From: Bacillota bacterium
GTDB lineage: Bacteria > Bacillota > Clostridia > Peptostreptococcales > Acidaminobacteraceae
Direction: 5' to 3'
DNA: 64,000 nt
NCBI GenBank assembly: GCA_025210655.1
Contig: JAOARG010000044.1
Location: 62,001-126,000 of the forward strand
Part shown: positions 37,054-45,945 of the stretch, piece by piece
Position numbering within the stretch: position 1 is the stretch's first letter
Layout of the letters: each line of letters opens with the position of its first letter
Notes under the pieces: model-generated
What the model was told of the DNA's origin: nothing
Database searches by the model: none
Seen by the model: the letters and a program-made list of their open reading frames with translations, nothing else
Position numbers and translations under genes: made by a program

Positions 37054-38019
37054 ATGAGAATTGGAATAGACTTAGGCGGAACTAATATTTCAGGAGGAAT
37101 TGTAAATATTGATGGAAAGATTCTAACATCTTACTCAATTCCAACTGAAGTAGACAAAGGTTCGAATAAAATAATTGAAAACATAGTATCAGTTATTAGA
37201 CATTTAATTGCTAAAAAGAACTCTAATCAGGAACTTCACTCAATAGGTATTGGTGTTCCAGGCATTGTAGATAAAAAAGGAGTTGTCCTAGAATGCGTCA
37301 ATCTTAATTGGAGAAATGTTCCTCTTAAAAAAATCATAGAAGAAGAAACAGGATATAATACCTATCTTGCTAACGATGCAACTGTGGCAGCCCTTGCAGA
37401 AGCCTCATTCGGATCATTAATGGACATTGATACTGGTGTATTAATTACACTGGGGACTGGTGTTGGTGGTGGTTATATAATCAATGGTAAAATGATGACA
37501 AGTCCCAATGGTTTAGCTTCAGAAATAGGACACATGGTTGTAGGTAATAACAATGTCAGATGTAACTGCGGTAGAATAGGTTGCCTTGAAACTTATACCT
37601 CATCTACTGCACTTATTAGAAATGCAAAAATAGAAATAATTAACGCCCCCCATGAACTAATTGCAGTATCCAAGTTTCATAGGGACTATTATAAAAATCT
37701 AAATGAAATAACTGGCAAGATTATCTTCCAATATGCAAAAGATAATGATCCAATAGCCTATAAAGTTGTTGATGACCTTGCTAAATATTTAGCTATTGGT
37801 ATTGGTAATCTAATTGCACTTATTGATCCACAGGTAATATCTATTGGCGGCGGACTTTCCAAAGCAGGCGACTTCTTAATTTCAGTACTAAGCAAAAAGT
37901 TAGAATCCGAAAGAATATTTAAATCTCTTTCTCCTCCACTTATAAAACTGGCTAAGTTGCACAACGATGCTGGAATAATAGGAGCTGCCTTCATTGACAA
38001 ATATGTTGAAAAAAACTAA
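37054..38019 (+). CDS. glk: ROK-family glucokinase
   Basis: A 321-aa sugar kinase. The N-terminal ATP motif is IDLGGTNISGGIV. The ROK zinc motif CNCGRIGCLE (near residue 170) follows EIGHMVV, whose glutamate and histidine contribute to glucose and zinc binding. ROK kinases with this motif phosphorylate glucose or related hexoses using ATP. The location after pgi supports glucose. This would be needed because ABC import delivers unphosphorylated sugar, unlike PTS uptake. It is the last gene before a bidirectional terminator. Confidence 0.88.
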   Translation: MRIGIDLGGTNISGGIVNIDGKILTSYSIPTEVDKGSNKIIENIVSVIRHLIAKKNSNQELHSIGIGVPGIVDKKGVVLECVNLNWRNVPLKKIIEEETGYNTYLANDATVAALAEASFGSLMDIDTGVLITLGTGVGGGYIINGKMMTSPNGLASEIGHMVVGNNNVRCNCGRIGCLETYTSSTALIRNAKIEIINAPHELIAVSKFHRDYYKNLNEITGKIIFQYAKDNDPIAYKVVDDLAKYLAIGIGNLIALIDPQVISIGGGLSKAGDFLISVLSKKLESERIFKSLSPPLIKLAKLHNDAGIIGAAFIDKYVEKN

Positions 38020-38051
38020 GGGAATCTTAAATGATTCCCTTAGTTTTTTTA
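38008..38051. terminator. Bidirectional terminator between glk and the HD-GYP gene
   Basis: CTAAGGGAATC (38016-38026) pairs with GATTCCCTTAG (38033-38043). T7 follows on the plus strand and an A-run precedes it, so it can serve both convergent genes. Confidence 0.92.
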
Positions 38052-38636
38052 TTAACTATATCTCTTTGTCCATACTTCCCACAAAGGTTCCATCTTATTA
38101 ACTAAATTAGGGTCAAACTGACTACCCGAATTCTTTAAGACTTCCTTTTTAGCATAATTCCAGTCGTAGGCATCCCTGTAAGCTCTTTTTGACATCATAG
38201 CATCTATTGAGTCGCATATAGCAATCACCCTCGCTCCTAGGGGAATTTCATGCTTAGAAAGACCATTTGGATATCCATGTCCATCCCATCTTTCGTGATG
38301 GTAAAGAACATTTTTTGAAATATCTTTAAGGTACTCTGACTCCTTGATTATATCGTGGCCAATAACAGGGTGACTCTTCATAATACTCCACTCACTATCA
38401 TCTAGTCCGCCTGTCTTATTAATTATCCAATCAGGTATTCCTATTTTACCTATATCATGTAGGTGACCAGACATATGTATAAGTTCAACCATATCATCTT
38501 CCAAATCTAAGATTTTTCCAAAATCTTGACACATATCCCCTACCCTAGTAGAATGACCTGAAGTATATCTGTCCTTTGCCTCAAGTGCGTTTACAAGGCA
38601 GTGAATAATATCACCATATATCATATTATTTTTCAT
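38052..38636 (-). CDS. Stand-alone HD-GYP domain phosphodiesterase
   Basis: A 194-aa protein from the ATG at 38636 (AAAGGAA upstream); a TTG at 38663 is an alternative. It is almost only an HD-GYP domain: HSTRVGDM, HLHDIGKIGIPDWI, HPVIGHDI, YHHERWDGHGYPNG and CDSIDAMMSKRAY. All metal ligands and the GYP triad are kept, so cyclic di-GMP hydrolysis is likely. It lacks a sensor domain, so it may be controlled by expression or partner proteins. Its promoter lies inside the hairpin region after the PhoR-like gene. Confidence 0.85.
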   Translation of the reverse strand: MKNNMIYGDIIHCLVNALEAKDRYTSGHSTRVGDMCQDFGKILDLEDDMVELIHMSGHLHDIGKIGIPDWIINKTGGLDDSEWSIMKSHPVIGHDIIKESEYLKDISKNVLYHHERWDGHGYPNGLSKHEIPLGARVIAICDSIDAMMSKRAYRDAYDWNYAKKEVLKNSGSQFDPNLVNKMEPLWEVWTKRYS

Positions 38637-38682
38637 CTCACTATTCCTTTTTATTGAAATCAATTATCATTCTCACTAATGT

Positions 38683-38711
38683 ATTATAACCTAAGGAAAA
38701 GTTTTTTTCAA
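38683..38711 (-). promoter_or_regulatory. Promoter of the HD-GYP gene
   Basis: On the minus strand TTGAAA (38706-38711), 17-bp spacer, TATAAT (38683-38688). The spacer overlaps a hairpin (ACCTAAG/CTTAGGT arms near 38690-38720) at the 3' end of the kinase gene. Confidence 0.65.
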
Positions 38712-38712
38712 C

Positions 38713-40125
38713 TTAGGTATATGAACTTTTTTTAATACAATCAAATTTAAGAATGGTTTTTGTTCCTTGCCCCACTTTACTCTGTATATCAATTTCACCA
38801 TTCATACTTCTGATCGAGTGCTTAACAATCGATAGACCCAATCCTGTTCCTCCTGTATTTCTACTTCTTGATTTATTGACTCTATAAAATCTCTCGGTAA
38901 TTCTTTTTAAGTCTTCCTCTGGTATACCTATTCCATTATCTTTTATTTCTATAATTACTTTACTTAAATCATCTAGCTCAAAAGAGTTTATATCTATATC
39001 CATATTATCCTCTGAATATTTAATACTATTTTCTATAATATTAATAATACATTCTTTCAACCTATCACTATTCCCCATAATTTGAAGATTGCTATTTGAA
39101 GGATTATAGTTTAATTTAATATTCTTCTTCATAGCCAAGGGCTTTAGAATTTCTTTCGACTGATGTATGCACTGCTCTATACTTATCAATTGATTTTCTT
39201 TAGACATATCAATATTCTCAATTTCAGATAAGGTCAAAAGATTATTTATAAGCCTATTTAGTCTTTCAATTTCCACTTCCATAATATTCATTATTTTTTG
39301 AATTTCCATTTCACTTATATCATCACTGTACTTTATAGTCTCAACAAATCCCATTATTGAAGTCAGAGGTGTCCTAAACTCATGACTTACATTAGTCACA
39401 AACTCACTTCTCATTTTTTCAAGTTTTTCTAAATCATTAATCATTTTATTAAAATCTTCAGTAAGATGCCTTATTTCATCCTTTGATTTAGGTAATTCTA
39501 TAGTTTGGAATTTTCCCTTTCCAACCTTTTTAGTGGCCTTTGACAAGGTATTAATTGGTTTTATAACCCTGTGTACATAAATCATACCAATTACTATAGA
39601 AATACATATTCCAATAAGAAGAGCCTTTAGCATATTTGAAAAGAAGATACTTCTAAAACTAGATACTTCATCTAAATTTCCTTCAATCCTAACAATAATG
39701 TTTTTTTCACCAACAGCTACTGATGGTGTAGCCATAAAAAAACTATATTTGCCACTATCATATGAAATATGTTTTGAAGTTCCAAGATAGCCAGATGATG
39801 CACTTCTTACTTCTGGAAAATCGTATTTTTTTAGAATAATGCTATTATTTCTAGAATCCGCAAGGGCATTGCCTTCAGTATCAAAAAAAGTTATTCTATC
39901 CTCTATACGACCAGAGAACTTTTGAATTAGACTAAAATAGTTTATATAGCTATCATTCTTTCCTATTATTTCAATTGTTTCATTTATTAAAGATACATTT
40001 GAATAAAGCCTATCATATAGAGCTTTTTCCCTAAAATCCCTTAACATATTATACGCCACTAGGGATGTCAAAGTTCCTGCTAATATCAGAATAACAGTTA
40101 TCATTATCAGTATTTTTCTTTTCAC
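38713..40125 (-). CDS. PhoR-like sensor histidine kinase
   Basis: A 470-aa OmpR-class kinase. It has two membrane helices (about 7-28 and 165-187) flanking an extracytoplasmic domain, then HAMP (VHRVIKPINTLSKATKKVGKG split around residue 190), and HisKA with NVSHEFRTPLTSIMGF. The ATPase has DNGIGIPEEDL and TGGTGLGLSIVKHS. Starts at a GTG behind ATAGGGG. It is encoded 9 bp downstream of its PhoB-like regulator. The stimulus is unknown; phosphate is only a family guess, and no pst genes are near. Confidence 0.9.
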   Translation of the reverse strand: MKRKILIMITVILILAGTLTSLVAYNMLRDFREKALYDRLYSNVSLINETIEIIGKNDSYINYFSLIQKFSGRIEDRITFFDTEGNALADSRNNSIILKKYDFPEVRSASSGYLGTSKHISYDSGKYSFFMATPSVAVGEKNIIVRIEGNLDEVSSFRSIFFSNMLKALLIGICISIVIGMIYVHRVIKPINTLSKATKKVGKGKFQTIELPKSKDEIRHLTEDFNKMINDLEKLEKMRSEFVTNVSHEFRTPLTSIMGFVETIKYSDDISEMEIQKIMNIMEVEIERLNRLINNLLTLSEIENIDMSKENQLISIEQCIHQSKEILKPLAMKKNIKLNYNPSNSNLQIMGNSDRLKECIINIIENSIKYSEDNMDIDINSFELDDLSKVIIEIKDNGIGIPEEDLKRITERFYRVNKSRSRNTGGTGLGLSIVKHSIRSMNGEIDIQSKVGQGTKTILKFDCIKKSSYT

Positions 40126-40134
40126 AATAATCCC

Positions 40135-40842
40135 CTATAAGTTTATTCTATATCCCTTTCCCCTAACAGTCTTAATAAAGTCCTGACCATTATTATCCTT
40201 ACCGATTTTCTTTCTTAAATTTGTCATATGAACATCTATGGAACGGGGTACCGAAGAACTATCCTCATCTGCTAGTTTTTCTAACAAATCTTCCCTTGAA
40301 TATATAATGTCCCTGTTTAAAGCCAATAAGCTCAGCATGGCAAATTCTTTAGCTGTAAGATCTATTTTTACTCCATCCTTTTGAACTAGGAATTTCTCAA
40401 CATCAATAGATAAATTTCCAATTACAATACTATTATCACCTTCTGATTTTGAGTCTACCGAGTGCTTCTCAACCAATCTTAAAAGAGCTTTAACCCTTGC
40501 TACAAGCTCCCTCACACTAAATGGTTTAGTAATATAATCATCTGCACCAATCTCAAGACCGATAATTTTATCACTTTCGTTAGCCTTAGCAGTCAACATA
40601 ATAATAGGGATATTTTTAGTTTCCGAATCACTCTGAACCCTTTTACATACCTCTACTCCTGAAATTCCTGGAAGCATTAGGTCAAGGAGTATCAAATCGG
40701 GTTTTTGCTCCTTAACAAGTCTTATTCCTTCTTCTCCCGTAAGACAACTAATAACCTCAAAACCATTCCTCTCAAGGTTCATTGTAATTAACTCAATAAT
40801 ATTTATTTCATCATCAATAATTAGTATTTTTTTCTTATCCAT
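40135..40842 (-). CDS. PhoB/OmpR-family response regulator
   Basis: A 235-aa regulator from the ATG at 40842 (AAAGGAG, spacing 8); the frame extends to 40872 without a ribosome site. The receiver has Asp10/Asp11, phospho-acceptor Asp54 (LLDLMLPG) and Lys in ITKPFSVREL. The C-terminal winged helix ends RSIDVHMTNLRKKIG and VRGKGYRI. It is cognate to the PhoR-like kinase. The upstream promoter has an extended -10, TGATATAAT (hexamer 40893-40898), that overlaps the region just before the mgtC stop. Confidence 0.93.
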   Translation of the reverse strand: MDKKKILIIDDEINIIELITMNLERNGFEVISCLTGEEGIRLVKEQKPDLILLDLMLPGISGVEVCKRVQSDSETKNIPIIMLTAKANESDKIIGLEIGADDYITKPFSVRELVARVKALLRLVEKHSVDSKSEGDNSIVIGNLSIDVEKFLVQKDGVKIDLTAKEFAMLSLLALNRDIIYSREDLLEKLADEDSSSVPRSIDVHMTNLRKKIGKDNNGQDFIKTVRGKGYRINL

Positions 40843-40918
40843 AACTGTAACTCCTTTGAATAAATTTTCCATTCAAGAATTTATTTTATACCATTATATC
40901 ACATTAGCTTTATAGCTA

Positions 40919-41626
40919 TTACAATAGGATTTCATCTTCTATCAAACATAATAATTTCCTTACATTTGCATTCTTGCTATTCATATTTTGAACTCCGTTA
41001 ATTCCTGATAATTCCTTTAAAAGTTTCTTTAATGTATTCATATCCGGAGGAGCAATTTTGAGTTCTACAATTATTTCATGATCAGATTCTTCTAAATCCT
41101 CAACCTTGATAAATCTTATATCCTTTACTACAGTATTATTACTAGCCGCAATTTGACCAATATCAGCCAAAAGACCTATTCTTTCTTTACACATTAGTCT
41201 AACATTCTTATATTTAGATGTTCCTAGCCTAATTTCTAAAAAACCTAAGGTAATCAAAGCAAAAAGTACAAATAGACCTGTAAAACAAGCTATGAAGTAC
41301 ATACCATTTCCAATAGCAAGCCCTATACCTCCACTTACCCACAAACTTGCTGCAGTAGTTAGTCCCCTTACATTATTTCCTTCCCTTAATATTGTTCCTG
41401 CCCCTAAAAATCCTATACCGCTTACAACCTGAGCTGCAAGCCTAGCTGGATCTCCCCCTTGAAAACCAAACATAGAAACAAGCATCAGTAAAGCAGAACC
41501 AAGGGAAACTAGTATATGGGTTCTTAAGCCTGCTGGCCTGTTACTAGCTTCTCTTTCAAGTCCTATTAAACCACCTAGTATTGCTGCTAAAACAAGTCTT
41601 AGAATCATTTCATCTTGGGATATCAT
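40919..41626 (-). CDS. MgtC/SapB-family membrane protein
   Basis: A 235-aa protein with four or five N-terminal membrane helices. The family motif GGLIGLEREASNRPAGLRTHILV is split here over residues 19-41, and GIGFLGAGTILREGNNVRGLTTAASLW follows. A soluble ACT-like C-terminal domain (residues about 145-235) is present. MgtC proteins modulate Mg2+ homeostasis or F-type ATPase in other bacteria. The SD is AAGGAGGG. It lies directly upstream of the two-component genes, although these have a likely promoter of their own. Confidence 0.88.
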   Translation of the reverse strand: MISQDEMILRLVLAAILGGLIGLEREASNRPAGLRTHILVSLGSALLMLVSMFGFQGGDPARLAAQVVSGIGFLGAGTILREGNNVRGLTTAASLWVSGGIGLAIGNGMYFIACFTGLFVLFALITLGFLEIRLGTSKYKNVRLMCKERIGLLADIGQIAASNNTVVKDIRFIKVEDLEESDHEIIVELKIAPPDMNTLKKLLKELSGINGVQNMNSKNANVRKLLCLIEDEILL

Positions 41627-41661
41627 AAAAGCCCTCCTTATCTAAACTGTACTATAGTAAT

Positions 41662-41701
41662 AAAACCTTTGAAAATGGTATTACTCCATTTCCAAAGGTT
41701 A
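41662..41701 (-). terminator. Probable terminator of the tct operon
   Basis: A stem of 14 pairs with one mismatch, arms 41664-41678 and 41686-41700, followed on the minus strand by TTTTATTA. The T-tract is short. Confidence 0.65.
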
Positions 41702-41740
41702 AATTCATAATCTAAAACTTTTCTTTTTATAAGGCAAGCA

Positions 41741-43237
41741 TTATTTACTTGCTGATTCCTCAGTACGTTTTTCTAACTTATTCATTAATATTGGTGACAA
41801 TAATGAGAATACACTCATTACAATCAGGAACCAAGAAAGAGGACTTGAGAATAGAGCACTGTAATCATTATGTGTCATAATTAAAGTTCTTCTTAATCCC
41901 GTTTCTCCAATAGGTCCTAGGATTAGTGCCAGTACAATAGCAGCAGGATTAAGCTTAAACTTCTTAACAAAGTATCCAATTATACCAAAGACAAACATTA
42001 CCCATACATCAAACATTTGATTATGGATTGCATATGAACCAACAACACTTAATACGAATATAATTGGTATTAAATAATTGTCTGAAACCTTAGAAATCTT
42101 AGCAAAATACTTAGCTCCGAAAAGACCTAAAATAAGCATGAATATATTTACAACAATAAATCCAGCAAAGAAAGTATATGTTATCTTACCATGCATAGTA
42201 AATAAATCTGGACCAGGCTGAAGACCCTTAATAAGAAGTCCTCCAAGAAGTACTGCCGTAACACTCTCACCTGGTATACCAAGTGTAAGTGTTGGTATTA
42301 AGGAACCACCAGTTACTGCATTATTTGCGGCTTCTGCACCAGCAACACCTTCAATACTACCCTTTCCAAATTTCTCTTTTTCATTAGAAAATCTTCTTGC
42401 TTCATTATATCCAATAAAAGAAGAAATAGTAGCTCCTGCACCTGGCAGGATACCTAAAATACTACCAATAACACCAGATCTTAAAATCGTAGGTAATATC
42501 GTTTTAAATTCTTCCTTAGTAAGCATAACTTTATCTTCAAATTTCATTATAACTCCAGTTTCCTTTAGCTTTTTCTCAGCCAGCATAAGTACCTGTGACA
42601 TAGAGAAAAGTCCAATAAGAGTAGCAGTAAAAGGAATACCTGAAATTAAGTACATACTTCCAAAAGTAAGTCTTGGTGACCCTAGCATAGGATCCATACC
42701 TATAGTTGAAAGGGCTAAACCAAATGCACCTGAAATAAGACCCTTTAGAATAGATTTCGAACTAACACCAGCTATGATTGTTAGACCAAAAATCGACAAC
42801 CAAAAATATTCAGCAGGTCCAAACTTTAAGGCAAGCTTAGCAAGAGGTGGTGCAAATGCATATAATGCAATAGTACTAATCATGGCACCACCAAAAGAGG
42901 AAACAATAGAAACTCCTAAAGCTTTACCAGCTCTTCCTTGTAAAGTAAGCTGATAGCCATCAAGTGCAGTTGCAGCAGCTGCTGGAGTACCTGGAGTATG
43001 AATAAGAATTGCAGAAATAGAACCTCCATATATAGCACCGCAATAAACACCAATAAGAGCAATTAGACCAGCTTCAGTTGGCATACCAAATGTTACAGGA
43101 ATAAGTAAAGCAACACCCATAGCAGCTGATAAACCAGGTAAAGCTCCAACTGTAATACCAATAGCAACACTAATAAATGCCGCCATAATATTTATAAAAT
43201 CAAAAGCATTTATAAATCCATAAATTACATCATTCAT
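41741..43237 (-). CDS. tctA: Tripartite tricarboxylate transporter permease TctA
   Basis: A 498-aa integral membrane protein with about twelve helices. TctA hallmarks are present: VGALPGLSAAMGVALLIPVTFG near the N-terminus (split in the family as GxLPGL), YGGSISAILIHTPGTPAAAAT, and LPGAGATISSFIGYNEAR. It forms the ion-coupled channel that takes ligand from the TctC binding protein, usually citrate or another carboxylate. The SD is GGAGGAA. It is the last gene of the tctCBA operon, 15 bp after tctB. Confidence 0.93.
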   Translation of the reverse strand: MNDVIYGFINAFDFINIMAAFISVAIGITVGALPGLSAAMGVALLIPVTFGMPTEAGLIALIGVYCGAIYGGSISAILIHTPGTPAAAATALDGYQLTLQGRAGKALGVSIVSSFGGAMISTIALYAFAPPLAKLALKFGPAEYFWLSIFGLTIIAGVSSKSILKGLISGAFGLALSTIGMDPMLGSPRLTFGSMYLISGIPFTATLIGLFSMSQVLMLAEKKLKETGVIMKFEDKVMLTKEEFKTILPTILRSGVIGSILGILPGAGATISSFIGYNEARRFSNEKEKFGKGSIEGVAGAEAANNAVTGGSLIPTLTLGIPGESVTAVLLGGLLIKGLQPGPDLFTMHGKITYTFFAGFIVVNIFMLILGLFGAKYFAKISKVSDNYLIPIIFVLSVVGSYAIHNQMFDVWVMFVFGIIGYFVKKFKLNPAAIVLALILGPIGETGLRRTLIMTHNDYSALFSSPLSWFLIVMSVFSLLSPILMNKLEKRTEESASK

Positions 43238-43252
43238 CGAGTTTTTCCTCCC

Positions 43253-43687
43253 TTAAAATATAAAGCCTTTAGGTAAAGGAACATTAAGTAGAACCTTAAA
43301 GACTACAAATATAAATGCACATACACCAATACTAGTTAAAATAATAGCAACTCTTTTAGCCCTAAGTCCCCCTAATGTAACTAGTAAGAATAATGCAGTA
43401 GAGAAGAAATAACCTAATATTTTTATTAAAAATACATAAACAAATGCCATTGCCAATACAAAAGCAAACTGTTTAGGTAAAAAGCCTTCAAACATTGCAG
43501 AAGAATCTTCCTCATTCTTGTCAATAAATATAGTCTTTATAGTAAATACAAAAGAAAGAAGAAATAATACCATAGCTATAAACTTTGGATACATAGCAGC
43601 TTTTTCTGAAAGCTTTGATACCGTCATATAATATGCAATCGAAACACCGCACATAACTAAGCCCAAAAGGACATTGTTTTTTTTCAT
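43253..43687 (-). CDS. tctB: Tripartite tricarboxylate transporter small membrane subunit TctB
   Basis: A 144-aa protein with four membrane helices, starting MKKNNVLLGLVMCG at 43687. AAGGAGAAT lies upstream; a longer frame to 43747 runs through sequence without a ribosome site. TctB is poorly conserved but always sits between TctC and TctA, as here. It is needed for assembly or function of the permease complex. Confidence 0.85.
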   Translation of the reverse strand: MKKNNVLLGLVMCGVSIAYYMTVSKLSEKAAMYPKFIAMVLFLLSFVFTIKTIFIDKNEEDSSAMFEGFLPKQFAFVLAMAFVYVFLIKILGYFFSTALFLLVTLGGLRAKRVAIILTSIGVCAFIFVVFKVLLNVPLPKGFIF

Positions 43688-43750
43688 TTTATTCTCCTTG
43701 AAAATAATAACATAATAATTATTCCTTAATTTTACATCTAAATCCATATA

Positions 43751-43781
43751 ACAATAGGATGAATAATATTCATCCTATTGT
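43751..43781 (-). other. Intercistronic stem-loop after tctC
   Basis: A 14-bp perfect stem (ACAATAGGATGAAT at 43751-43764 with its complement at 43768-43781) and a 3-nt loop, with no T-run on the minus strand. It lies between the binding-protein gene and tctB. Confidence 0.7.
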
Positions 43782-43800
43782 TTAAAATCATATTTAATAA

Positions 43801-44808
43801 TTAGTTTAAATCAATTTTAGTTGTGATACCTTTTAAATATTCTTCTGAATCATCCATGTATTTTTGTAAATCTTCTGGAGACATGTACTGGATTGGTAAG
43901 TTTGCATTTTTTGCAGCTTCCATATGCTCTTCTGATTCAATTGCCTCTTTTAATACATCATGAAGCTTCTGAACAATCTCATCTGGAGTTCCTTTTGGAG
44001 CAACAATCGCTCTTGCAGAACCAAATAATACTGGGTAACCCATCTCTGTTAATGTTGGAACTTCTTCAAATGCAGCAAGTCTTTCATCAGTAAAAGATGC
44101 TAAAATTCTTAACTCACCTGACTTAGCAAGTGCAGCAACTTCACTAATCTTAGCTACTGTTGCATTAACATGACCACCTCTTAAAGCAGCAAGCATATCT
44201 GCACTACCACCAAATGGTACGTGAGTAAGTTTAATATCAGCCTCGTAAGCTAAGTGAGCTGCACCAATATGGTTTGAAGCTCCAGTACCATTGTTTGATA
44301 CAGTAATTGCTTCAGGATTTTCTTTAGCATAAGCAACAAACTCTTCAAGAGTAGTCCACTCGCTGTCTCCTCTAACAACTAAAACACCTGGGTCATATAC
44401 GTGATTTAATATTGGAGTAACATCCTCTTTAGAGTATTGAGTTTCTCTTTGTAACGGTAAACTAACGAAAGTTGGAAGATTAATAAATCCAATAGTATAT
44501 CCATCTGCCTTAGCATTTGCTAACTCAGTAAATCCTAATTCTCCGTCAGCACCTGGTTTATTTAAAATAACAAGTGGTTGATCCATTAATTTTTCAGCAG
44601 CACTTGTAAGAATTCTTGCTCCTGTATCAGTTCCACCACCAGCTTTGTAAGCAACAATAACTTCAATAGGCTTGCTTGGGAAGCTTTCTTCACTTGCTAC
44701 GGCTTCATTCCCTGCACCCTCTGATACCTCTGCTGAATTATCTTGTCCACAACCAGCCAGTGTAAACAATAATACAACTGTCATAATTAATACTAAAAAC
44801 TTTTTCAT
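43801..44808 (-). CDS. tctC: Tripartite tricarboxylate transporter substrate-binding lipoprotein TctC
   Basis: A 335-aa protein from the ATG at 44808 (GAGGGGAC upstream). The signal peptide ends in lipobox FTLAGC. The family core is clear: FPSKPIEVIVAYKAGGGTDTGAR (residues about 40-62, split), LNKPGADGELG, THVPFGGSADMLAALRGGHV and VPTLTEMGYP. It binds a carboxylate outside the cell and passes it to TctAB. Three 11-bp iterons lie about 55 bases before the start. Confidence 0.93.
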   Translation of the reverse strand: MKKFLVLIMTVVLLFTLAGCGQDNSAEVSEGAGNEAVASEESFPSKPIEVIVAYKAGGGTDTGARILTSAAEKLMDQPLVILNKPGADGELGFTELANAKADGYTIGFINLPTFVSLPLQRETQYSKEDVTPILNHVYDPGVLVVRGDSEWTTLEEFVAYAKENPEAITVSNNGTGASNHIGAAHLAYEADIKLTHVPFGGSADMLAALRGGHVNATVAKISEVAALAKSGELRILASFTDERLAAFEEVPTLTEMGYPVLFGSARAIVAPKGTPDEIVQKLHDVLKEAIESEEHMEAAKNANLPIQYMSPEDLQKYMDDSEEYLKGITTKIDLN

Positions 44809-44860
44809 AATTGTCCCCTCTCCTATCCTCGGATTTAAGTTATAAAATATTAACATTATT

Positions 44861-44893
44861 TTAAGCTAATGTTAAGCTAATGTTAAGCTAATA
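44861..44893. promoter_or_regulatory. Three tandem 11-bp iterons upstream of tctC
   Basis: TTAAGCTAATG occurs at 44861, 44872 and 44883 (last copy ending AAT A). A spacing of one helical turn puts all copies on the same face, as expected for a regulator binding in multimer. The 7-mer GTTAAGC inside it is also the linker of array A. Confidence 0.55.
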
Positions 44894-45047
44894 TTTGTTT
44901 TTATTTTATATGCTTTTACTTCATAGGTCAATAAATAATTTTTCATTTAAATAAATATATTAAATTATATAACAATATTGTAATTTTCATTTACTCTATT
45001 TGCACCATTTGTTATTATTAAAGTATAAAAGTTAAGGAGAGTAGATT

Positions 45048-45785
45048 ATGAATAAAATTATTGCTAAGGTAAATGGAAAAGAAATTACTCAATTACACAT
45101 GGATATGCTACTTAGATCACTAGGTCAAAGAGCTGCTCAATTCCAATCAGAAGAAGGACAAAAGCAACTAATAGAAGAGTTAATCAACCAAGAACTTTTC
45201 TACTTTGATGCAATTGAGAATAAATTAGACGAATCAGAAGAATTTAAAGCTGAAATGGAAGTTGCTAGAGAGAATATTCTTAAGCAAATAAACATCAAAT
45301 CTGCTTTAGACTCAGTAAACGTTAGTGAAGATGAAATGGCAAGCTTCTATGAAGAAAATAAAGAATCATATGTAAAGCCTGAGCAAGTAAAGGCTAGCCA
45401 TATTCTTGTTGATACGGAAGAAGAAGCTAACAGAATCGCTGCTGAATTAGCAGGCGGAAAATCATTTGAAATCTGTGCTGCAGAATTCTCTAGTTGTCCA
45501 TCAAAAGAAAACGGTGGAGATTTAGGATTATTCGGAAGAGGACAGATGGTTCCAGAATTCGAAAAAGCTGCATTCGAAATGGAAGTTGGAGCAGTTTCTG
45601 CACCAGTTCAAACTCAGTTTGGATTCCATATCATTAAAGTAACAGAAAAATCAGAGCCTGGAACAATGACTTATGAAGAAGTTAAGCCACAAATCCAGCA
45701 ACAATTATTCATCACAGCTCAAAACAATGCTTACCTTTCAAAAGTTGAAGAACTTAGAGGAAAGTATAGCGTTGAGGTTCTTTAA
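45048..45785 (+). CDS. PpiC/parvulin-type peptidyl-prolyl isomerase, cytoplasmic
   Basis: A 245-aa protein with a SurA-like N-terminal helical chaperone part (residues 1-110) and a parvulin domain (about 115-210) carrying KASHILVDTEEEA, CPSKENGGDLGLFGRGQMVPEF (split) and TQFGFHIIKV. It lacks the signal peptide and lipobox of PrsA, so it should act in the cytoplasm. SD AAGGAG. It is a single gene with a terminator inside repeat element E. Confidence 0.9.
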   Translation: MNKIIAKVNGKEITQLHMDMLLRSLGQRAAQFQSEEGQKQLIEELINQELFYFDAIENKLDESEEFKAEMEVARENILKQINIKSALDSVNVSEDEMASFYEENKESYVKPEQVKASHILVDTEEEANRIAAELAGGKSFEICAAEFSSCPSKENGGDLGLFGRGQMVPEFEKAAFEMEVGAVSAPVQTQFGFHIIKVTEKSEPGTMTYEEVKPQIQQQLFITAQNNAYLSKVEELRGKYSVEVL

Positions 45786-45788
45786 TTA

Positions 45789-45932
45789 GTAGATAGTGGT
45801 TAGTTGATAGTAGTTAGTTTAAAGCCATGTTTTCCTTTCTGAAAACATGGCTTTTATTTTTTCCGAATGACAGTAAAATCAAAGTAGATTTTACAAGCTT
45901 ATCCAACCTACCAACAACTAACTACTATCTAC
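45789..45932. repeat. Short inverted-repeat element E carrying the ppiC terminator
   Basis: Ends GTAGATAGTGGTTAGTT (45789-45805) and its complement (45916-45932) match in 16 of 17 positions, with more GTAGTTAG-type copies inside the left arm. Between them are two hairpins: AAAGCCATGTTTTC with its complement (45821-45854), followed by ATTTTTT and therefore a terminator for the plus-strand gene, and GTAAAATC/GATTTTAC near 45870-45892. Confidence 0.7.
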
Positions 45933-45945
45933 TCTTTTTACCCTA

